Below, piece by piece: positions 6,272 through 10,169 of a stretch of DNA of 10,169 nt. The DNA lies in assembly GCA_902797195.1 (NCBI GenBank), contig CADBRY010000232.1:1-10169 (forward strand), in the 5' to 3' direction. The DNA is from an uncultured Eubacteriales bacterium. Its GTDB lineage: Bacteria > Bacillota > Clostridia > Peptostreptococcales > Anaerovoracaceae. The notes beneath the pieces are model-generated. The model had not been told where the DNA came from. It worked only from the letters and a program-made list of their open reading frames with translations, and searched no databases. The translations under genes and the position numbers were made by a program. The first letter of the stretch is position 1. Every line of letters begins with the position of its first letter.

Positions 6272-7604
6272 TTATCAGAAATACGCGACGGGCTTTATCC
6301 TGTCCAATCCCATAGCGGCAATCTTTCTATCCATGGGTCTTGGGAAGAGCGTAATCACGCTGACTGCGCTGTTTGACCTCTGCCTTGACAGCTTTCTTGT
6401 GCGGAAGGTGCTGGTTATCGGACCTCTCAGGGTCTGTCAAAACACCTGGCCTTCCGAGATAAAGAAGTGGGACCATCTTGAAGGACTGACCTACTCTGTG
6501 GCAGTCGGCAGTGAGAAGGAACGCATAGCGGCTCTGTCCCGGAGAGCTTCTGTCTACATTATCAACAGGGAAAATGTGGAGTGGCTGATTGAAAAGAGCG
6601 GGATCCCCTTTGACTTCGATATGGTGGTCATTGATGAGCTTTCGTCTTTCAAATCTCACCAGGCCAAGAGGTTCAAAAGTCTCTTAAAAGTCAGGCCGTA
6701 TATAAAACGCATTGTGGGTCTTACCGGAACGCCCTCCTCCAACGGTCTTATGGATCTGTGGGCGCAGTTCAGGGTTCTTGATATGGGTGAGAGGCTCGGC
6801 AGATACATTACCCGCTACCGTCATAGCTACTTTACCCCTGACAAGCGGAACGGCGATGTCATCTTCAGCTACAAACCCCTCCCAGGCGCGGAGGATGCCA
6901 TCTATGAAAAAATCTCCGACATTACCATCTCCATGAAGTCTTGCGACTATCTCCAGCTGCCGGAATGCGTGATAAATGAGGTGCCGGTCCACATGAGCGA
7001 AAAGGAAAAAGCGGTCTATGACTCCTTCCGCGAAGACATGGTGGCAAGCATTAAGGGAAAAGAGATTGACGCCGCCAATGCTGCCGTCCTGTCGGGAAAA
7101 CTCCTGCAGATGGCAAACGGAGCCATCTACGATGAGGATAAAAAGAGCATCGTCATTCACGACCGCAAGCTTGACGCTTTGGAGGATCTCATTGAAGGAA
7201 TGAACGGCAGACCGGTCCTTGTGGCTTACTGGTATCAGCATGACGCAGACCGGATCAAAAGCAGATTCTCTGTCAGGGAGATAAAGTCGACCAGGGATAT
7301 CGAAGACTGGAATGCGGGAAGGATCCCGGTTGCTATCATCCATCCTGCTTCAGCCGGTCACGGTCTTAACCTGCAGGATGGTGGATCTGCCCTCATATGG
7401 TTTGGGCTTACCTGGAGTCTGGAACTCTATCAGCAGACGAATGCCCGTCTTCATCGGCAGGGGCAAAAGGATACCGTCATTATCCACCATATCATCACTG
7501 CTGGAACCATTGACGAGGAGGTCATGAAGGCCCTTCGCAGAAAAGAGCGGACGCAGAACTCACTCATTGATGCCGTAAAGGCTAATCTGAAGGAGGCACT
7601 ATGA
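6252..7604 (+). CDS. SNF2-family DEAD-like helicase, 450 aa
   Basis: I choose the ATG at 6252 (MQYKPHDYQKYA) because GGAGG lies at 6241-6245, inside a longer TTG-initiated frame. Motif I is MGLGKS (28-33), motif II is DELSS (D128, E129) in place of the usual DEXH, and motif III is LTGTPSSN near 157-164. The C-terminal lobe has HPASAGHGLNLQ and motif VI QQTNARLHRQGQ (394-405). It is a two-lobed ATP-driven translocase on double-stranded DNA, expected in the cytoplasm. The length is near that of the phage family. It sits between VRR-NUC (20-base overlap) and the late regulator (ATGA overlap), a set that recurs in clostridial phages. The exact substrate is unknown; a joint DNA-processing role with VRR-NUC is inference. 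Confidence 0.9.
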   Translation: MQYKPHDYQKYATGFILSNPIAAIFLSMGLGKSVITLTALFDLCLDSFLVRKVLVIGPLRVCQNTWPSEIKKWDHLEGLTYSVAVGSEKERIAALSRRASVYIINRENVEWLIEKSGIPFDFDMVVIDELSSFKSHQAKRFKSLLKVRPYIKRIVGLTGTPSSNGLMDLWAQFRVLDMGERLGRYITRYRHSYFTPDKRNGDVIFSYKPLPGAEDAIYEKISDITISMKSCDYLQLPECVINEVPVHMSEKEKAVYDSFREDMVASIKGKEIDAANAAVLSGKLLQMANGAIYDEDKKSIVIHDRKLDALEDLIEGMNGRPVLVAYWYQHDADRIKSRFSVREIKSTRDIEDWNAGRIPVAIIHPASAGHGLNLQDGGSALIWFGLTWSLELYQQTNARLHRQGQKDTVIIHHIITAGTIDEEVMKALRRKERTQNSLIDAVKANLKEAL

Positions 7605-8011
7605 CAGCCAAGGAATACTTAAGAAAGGCGTTCAGGCTGAACGAACTGATAGAAGCCGACGTTGGTGAGCTTGGGCATCTGCGGGACCTGGCTGGCAGGA
7701 TATCAGGTCCACAGCTGGGAGAGCGTGTGCAATCGTCAAGAAATCCGGATCCTGCCTTCGTCCGCTATCTTGGGGATATTGCAGAGATGGAAGAAAAGAT
7801 AAACAGGGAGATCTGCGAGCTGGTTATGTTCAGAAAGCAGATCAGAGAGTCCCTGGAGAAAATGACCGACAGGGAGGAAAGGCTTCTGCTTACCTACCGC
7901 TATCTCAAGAATTACACCTGGGACGATATCGTCCGAAAGCTTCATGTTTCCAGCCGGACGGTACACCGCATTCATGCATCGGCATTAAGAAATTTTCATG
8001 TTCCGGAGTAA
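7601..8011 (+). CDS. ArpU/DUF1492-like late transcription regulator, 136 aa
   Basis: Its start overlaps the helicase stop (ATGA). The first roughly 90 residues are helical and charged, with a probable coiled coil (YLGDIAEMEEKINREICELVMFRKQI). The C-terminus, from about residue 92, reads MTDREERLLLTYRYLKNYTWDDI, then KLHVSSRTVHRIHASALRNF, a sigma-region-4-type helix-turn-helix at about 104-132. Proteins of this kind (DUF1492, ArpU, RinA-like) lie at the end of the early block in many Firmicute phages and turn on packaging and structural genes. The four phased TTGGCAC-type sites begin 2 bases after its stop and precede a TATAAT box, so I infer that it binds there. Direct evidence for this target is absent. 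Confidence 0.75.
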   Translation: MTAKEYLRKAFRLNELIEADVGELGHLRDLAGRISGPQLGERVQSSRNPDPAFVRYLGDIAEMEEKINREICELVMFRKQIRESLEKMTDREERLLLTYRYLKNYTWDDIVRKLHVSSRTVHRIHASALRNFHVPE

Positions 8012-8013
8012 AG

Positions 8014-8050
8014 TTGGCACACTTTGGCACACTTTGCCATAGATTGGCAC
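8014..8050 (+). promoter_or_regulatory. Four phased activator sites, TTGGCAC type
   Basis: TTGGCAC starts at 8014, 8024 and 8044, and the variant TTGCCAT starts at 8034. All are exactly 10 bp apart, each separated by a 3-base spacer (ACT, ACT, AGA). Phased sites on one DNA face, ending 12 bp before a TATAAT box, suit cooperative binding of an activator that touches RNA polymerase. Confidence 0.7.
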
Positions 8051-8062
8051 GGCCCCTATGTG

Positions 8063-8068
8063 TATAAT
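8063..8068 (+). promoter_or_regulatory. Late promoter -10 box
   Basis: The box is a perfect TATAAT. The proper -35 position, about 17 bp upstream, reads TAGATT, which is poor, so the promoter should need an activator. The phased site array just upstream would supply one. Transcription would start near 8075 and run into the packaging genes. Confidence 0.65.
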
Positions 8069-8095
8069 GGTAGCGTGGAATAGTAAATCACGAAC

Positions 8096-8127
8096 AAGCC
8101 TCACAGGTATACCTGCGGGGCTTTTTT
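8096..8127 (+). terminator. Intrinsic terminator / attenuator after the late promoter
   Basis: AAGCCTC (8096-8102) pairs with GGGGCTT (8117-8123), with one wobble. After a single mismatch CAGG (8104-8107) pairs with CCTG (8112-8115) around a TATA loop. A run of six T (8122-8127) follows. It lies only about 20-50 bases after the expected transcript start and before the HNH gene, so it would also cut late transcription unless read through. Confidence 0.75.
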
Positions 8128-8152
8128 CATGGGCAGAAACGGAGGTGATACC

Positions 8153-8518
8153 GTGCCAAAGAAACCACAAAGAGCGTGCGGGCACCCCGGATGTCCGAAG
8201 CTGGCCGTCCCAGGCGGTCAGTACTGTGAGAAGCACAGGCTTGAATACGAGCGGCGCTACAACAGGTATGAGCGGGACCCGGACATAAGCAAGAAGTACG
8301 GCCGGGCATGGAAAAGAATCCGTGACCGCTATGCTGCAAAACATCCCCTATGCGAGATGTGCCTAAAGGAAGGACGGCTGAAACCTGTGGAGGAGGTACA
8401 CCACATCCTCCCGATAAGTAAGGGCGGTGACCACAGGGAGAGCAACCTCATGTCGCTCTGTCAATCCTGTCATACGAAGCTGCACCATGAGCTGGGGGAC
8501 AGACGGATCCGCAGCTGA
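8153..8518 (+). CDS. HNH endonuclease of the packaging module, 121 aa
   Basis: I start at GTG 8153 (MPKKPQRACGH), 7 bases after GGAGGTG; the in-frame ATG at 8129 would place that ribosome site inside the gene and has none of its own. An N-terminal zinc-like cluster has C9, C14, C25 and H28. The nuclease has C67-x-x-C70, the VHHILPIS core with H83-H84, N98, then C103-x-x-C106 and H107, a classic zinc-supported HNH fold. Small HNH proteins encoded next to the terminase are known to work with it in cutting DNA at cos sites in several phages. It is the first gene of the late transcript after the attenuator. The domain is intact. Confidence 0.9.
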   Translation: MPKKPQRACGHPGCPKLAVPGGQYCEKHRLEYERRYNRYERDPDISKKYGRAWKRIRDRYAAKHPLCEMCLKEGRLKPVEEVHHILPISKGGDHRESNLMSLCQSCHTKLHHELGDRRIRS

Positions 8519-8648
8519 CCGGGAGGGGCGGTCTTAATCTCCAGGACCCTAACAGCCGAGCAACGGCCCGGGGCTTCGTGTGTGAAAAAAGCGTTTTCAA
8601 AAGGGCAATAGGCCGATGGGCAAAATCGGCAGGGTTATTCCAACGAAA
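8519..8648 (+). other. Gap holding a possible cos region and hairpins
   Basis: After the HNH stop comes a G-rich start (GGGAGGGGCGG at 8520-8530) and then CTTCGTGTGTGAAAAAA. In my memory of related phages, similar blocks sit between the HNH and small terminase genes, where cos sites lie. Hairpins visible here are TGAAAA/TTTTCA (8583-8588 with 8594-8599) and GCCGAT/ATCGGC (8612-8617 with 8625-8630, 7-base loop). The cos call is by position and resemblance only. Confidence 0.3.
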
Positions 8649-8672
8649 CCGTCAGTTTTTATCCTCTTGTAA
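8616..8672 (+). CDS. Possible 18-aa leader peptide
   Basis: ATG at 8616 opens a short frame, MGKIGRVIPTKPSVFILL, ending TAA at 8670-8672. AAGGG lies 10 bases upstream. The last codons run across TTTATCCTC, the arm that can mask the ribosome site of the next gene, so translating it would open that stem. In copy 1 the end of the sigma-like gene plays the same part. It could be a chance frame. Confidence 0.3.
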   Translation: MGKIGRVIPTKPSVFILL

Positions 8673-8694
8673 GGCTACCAGGTAGGAGGATGAA
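8649..8694 (+). promoter_or_regulatory. RNA leader, copy 2, before the homing endonuclease
   Basis: It begins ACCGTCAGTTTT, the same 12 bases as copy 1 (2421-2432), and shares CCTCTTG and AGGCTACC further on. TTTATCCTC (8658-8666) pairs with GAGGATGAA (8686-8694), 9 bp with one wobble, and this covers the ribosome site of the gene at 8701. The stem differs in sequence from copy 1 (GACCTC/GAGGTC there, ATCCTC/GAGGAT here) but still pairs. The long inner hairpin of copy 1 is replaced by a short stretch. Confidence 0.55.
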
Positions 8695-8700
8695 ACGATC

Positions 8701-9351
8701 ATGCAGGATCAGAAAGAAAACATTTATGGCTTTGAAATACAAGGGGATATCGCAAGGGGAGTTTTGCCATGCGGAACCTTCTTCTTAATTGATGCTGATA
8801 TGGTTGACGAAGTATCAAAAAATAGAATCCATCTCAACTGGAAAGGCTATCCCATCACATCAAAAACAAATGACTACAGCGCATGCATGATGCTTCATTG
8901 GATTGTACTCGGTTTGGAAAAAAGCAATACCCTTATTGTTGATCATATTAATCGAGACAAGACAGATTGCCGAAGATCAAATTTGAGAATAGTAACTAAT
9001 CAGCAAAATTGCATGAATCGTGGAATCGGAAAAAGAAACAAGACTGGTTATCTGGGCACCTTCTATAACAAACAACGAGGATACTACATGGCAAAAATCA
9101 GTATCAACGGCGCCCAGATATATTTATTGAGATCTGAGAGTCTTGAAGAATGTGCAAGAGCCTATAACTATGCGTCTGAATTGCTATTTGGCGAGTTCGC
9201 AGGGTTTAGAAATCCGGTGTCAGAAGCATCAGAAGAATTGAAGGCTGAAATATATGAAAAGTGTAAGCCATATCTTTGGGGAACTTCCATAGCAAGAAAA
9301 AAATCTGACAGAAAGGCGGTGGGAAAGTGCCGACAAAATCGAACAACATAG
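8701..9351 (+). CDS. HNH-AP2 free-standing homing endonuclease, 216 aa
   Basis: The ATG is preceded by GGAGGAT at a 9-base spacing. An HNH core is visible at about 81-105: VDHINRDKTDCRRSNLRIVTN, with D81-H82, N84 and N96. After it, TGYLGTFYNKQRGYYMAKI, then SLEECARAYNYASELLFGEF (to about residue 165), is an AP2-type DNA-binding domain. HNH plus AP2 is typical of selfish homing endonucleases. The gene is visibly AT-richer than its neighbours and lies between the packaging HNH gene and the small terminase, which are usually close together, so it looks like an insertion. Its last 25 bases overlap the terminase start; the basic tail (RKKSDRKAVGKCRQNRTT) is partly read from that overlap. It appears intact. 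Confidence 0.85.
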   Translation: MQDQKENIYGFEIQGDIARGVLPCGTFFLIDADMVDEVSKNRIHLNWKGYPITSKTNDYSACMMLHWIVLGLEKSNTLIVDHINRDKTDCRRSNLRIVTNQQNCMNRGIGKRNKTGYLGTFYNKQRGYYMAKISINGAQIYLLRSESLEECARAYNYASELLFGEFAGFRNPVSEASEELKAEIYEKCKPYLWGTSIARKKSDRKAVGKCRQNRTT

Positions 9352-9875
9352 GCGGCCGGGGAGGGAAACGGCCGGGTGCGGGCAGGAAAGCCAAGGGCAT
9401 AGCCGAAAAGGCATCAAACGGAAATCCTGGCGGCAGACGGCTGATAGTTCTGGATATTCCCGAAGTCGAGGGTGTCGATATGCCAAAGCCCCACGATTTT
9501 CTGTCTGCCGAGCAGCGAGACGGAAGCACTCTGCAGGCAGAGGAAATATATACAGAGACCTGGGAGTGGCTAAAGAAGATCGGCTGCGCTTCCAAGGTTT
9601 CACCGCAGCTTCTTGAGCGCTATGCCATGTGCTCTGCGAGATGGATTCAGTGTGAGGAAATGACCAACAAGATGGGCTTCCTCTCCAAGCACCCAACCAC
9701 TCAGAAGCCGATTCCGTCTCCGTTTATCAATATCGGCATCAACTACATGAATCAGGCCGTTAGGCTGTGGAACGAGATTTTCCAGATCGTGAAGGAGAAC
9801 TGCTCCACTGATTACGGAGACACCTCTCCGCAGGACGACCTTATGGAGAGATTGCTTCGGGCAAGGAAAGGATAA
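9327..9875 (+). CDS. Phage terminase small subunit, P27 family, 182 aa
   Basis: It starts at GTG 9327 (MPTKSNNIGGRGGKRPGAGRKAKG), preceded by GGCGGTGGG. The basic, glycine-rich head with RPGAGRK is typical of P27-type small terminases. The middle (EEIYTETWEWLKKIGCASKVSPQLLERYAMCSARWIQCEE) and the end (SPQDDLMERLLRARKG) match what I know of this family in clostridial phages. It recognises the phage genome end for packaging by the large terminase. The large subunit is not in the window and would be expected further right. The gene overlaps the homing endonuclease by 25 bases and is followed 4 bases later by the metK-like gene, a known neighbour order in such phages. Confidence 0.85.
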   Translation: MPTKSNNIGGRGGKRPGAGRKAKGIAEKASNGNPGGRRLIVLDIPEVEGVDMPKPHDFLSAEQRDGSTLQAEEIYTETWEWLKKIGCASKVSPQLLERYAMCSARWIQCEEMTNKMGFLSKHPTTQKPIPSPFINIGINYMNQAVRLWNEIFQIVKENCSTDYGDTSPQDDLMERLLRARKG

Positions 9876-9879
9876 GGAT

Positions 9880-10169
9880 ATGTTTGAAAAAGTCAACCCC
9901 GCGCATTCGGATAAGATTTCGGATCGCATTGCCGGTGCGCTTGTAGACCTGGCCTATACCAAGGACGATAATCCGAAGATCGCCGTGGAGGTGCTTATCG
10001 GCCACGGCATCTGTCATGTCATCGCAGAAACATCTGTCCACATCACTGATGAAGAGGTCGCCGGGATCATTCACCGCATTGCCGGAGATGCGATTCTTGC
10101 CGATTATGTAGAAGTCCCCCAGGACGAGCACCTGGCTGAAAACCAGTCGGAGAGAATCCGCTGCGGAGA
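9880..10169 (+). CDS. metK: Partial phage S-adenosylmethionine synthetase (MetK-like)
   Basis: Only the first 96 codons are present; the gene continues past the right edge. The opening MFEKVNPAHSDKISDRIAGALVDLAY corresponds to the start of MetK. The classic HPDK is HSDK here, keeping the His, Asp and Lys used for ATP binding and catalysis but not the Pro. EVLIGHGICHVIAETSVHIT follows, matching the E-T-L-V-T-G-L-V-x-V-x-G-E block in other MetK proteins. AAGGATAAGGAT lies upstream as ribosome site. The enzyme makes S-adenosylmethionine from ATP and methionine. In clostridial phages such genes commonly sit near DNA methyltransferase genes, which would lie to the right if present; I infer it feeds phage DNA methylation. 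Confidence 0.85.
   Translation, partial: MFEKVNPAHSDKISDRIAGALVDLAYTKDDNPKIAVEVLIGHGICHVIAETSVHITDEEVAGIIHRIAGDAILADYVEVPQDEHLAENQSERIRCG

Noticed and set aside
6684..7343. 219-aa open frame on the minus strand
   Set aside because: It is the shadow of the SNF2 helicase gene.
8014..8050. CRISPR-like array
   Set aside because: Repeats are only 7 bases with 3-base spacers; they fit protein binding sites, not a CRISPR array. No CRISPR, tRNA or rRNA is seen in the window.
8701..9351. IscB/HEARO-type nuclease with guide RNA
   Set aside because: The HNH is followed by an AP2 domain and there is no RuvC-like part; the upstream leader is too short and does not resemble an omega RNA.

Overview
The window looks like part of a temperate phage (prophage), or a closely related phage-like integrative element, from a gut-type Firmicute, most likely class Clostridia. 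This is inferred from the strong AGGAGG-type ribosome binding sites, the moderate GC content, and a gene set I know from clostridial prophages: sigma-like regulator, DUF4406, primase/VapE helicase, VRR-NUC nuclease, SNF2 helicase, ArpU/DUF1492-like regulator, HNH nuclease, P27 small terminase and phage metK. No host housekeeping gene is visible.

Layout. (1) Positions 1-1132, minus strand: an unrecognised 336-aa protein followed 15 bases later by a gene that runs off the left edge. The tail of the first and the head of the second carry the same short motif, VNQYGDxxVHxD. This is a candidate two-gene cargo module. (2) Positions 1133-1406: a divergent control region with several inverted and direct repeats. 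(3) Positions 1407-2858, plus strand: a conserved 60-aa small protein, a roughly 280-base structured leader, a sigma-region-4-like protein, an RNA leader with a ribosome-site-sequestering stem, and a DUF4406 protein. (4) Positions 2855-5191: a 778-aa primase/VapE-type helicase, translationally coupled to DUF4406. (5) Positions 5192-5490: a non-coding stretch with TGTCC/GGACA iterons and a duplicated 23-base unit, a good candidate replication origin. (6) Positions 5491-8011: four tightly overlapping genes, namely a YozE-like protein, a VRR-NUC nuclease, an SNF2-type helicase and a late regulator. (7) Positions 8012-8128: four TTGGCAC-type sites spaced exactly 10 bp apart, a TATAAT box and an intrinsic terminator; this looks like the activated late promoter with an attenuator. 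(8) Positions 8129-10169: the packaging module, with an HNH nuclease, a possible cos region, an inserted AT-rich HNH-AP2 homing endonuclease, the P27 small terminase, and the start of a phage S-adenosylmethionine synthetase.

How it fits together. Early genes regulate and replicate the element: the primase-helicase works at the nearby origin, and the nuclease and helicase process DNA. The last early gene probably activates the promoter just behind it, which drives packaging. The most unusual signals are the shared motif in the minus-strand pair, and a duplicated RNA leader (2421-2494 and 8649-8694). In the two leader copies the stem that hides the ribosome binding site differs in sequence, but base pairing is kept.
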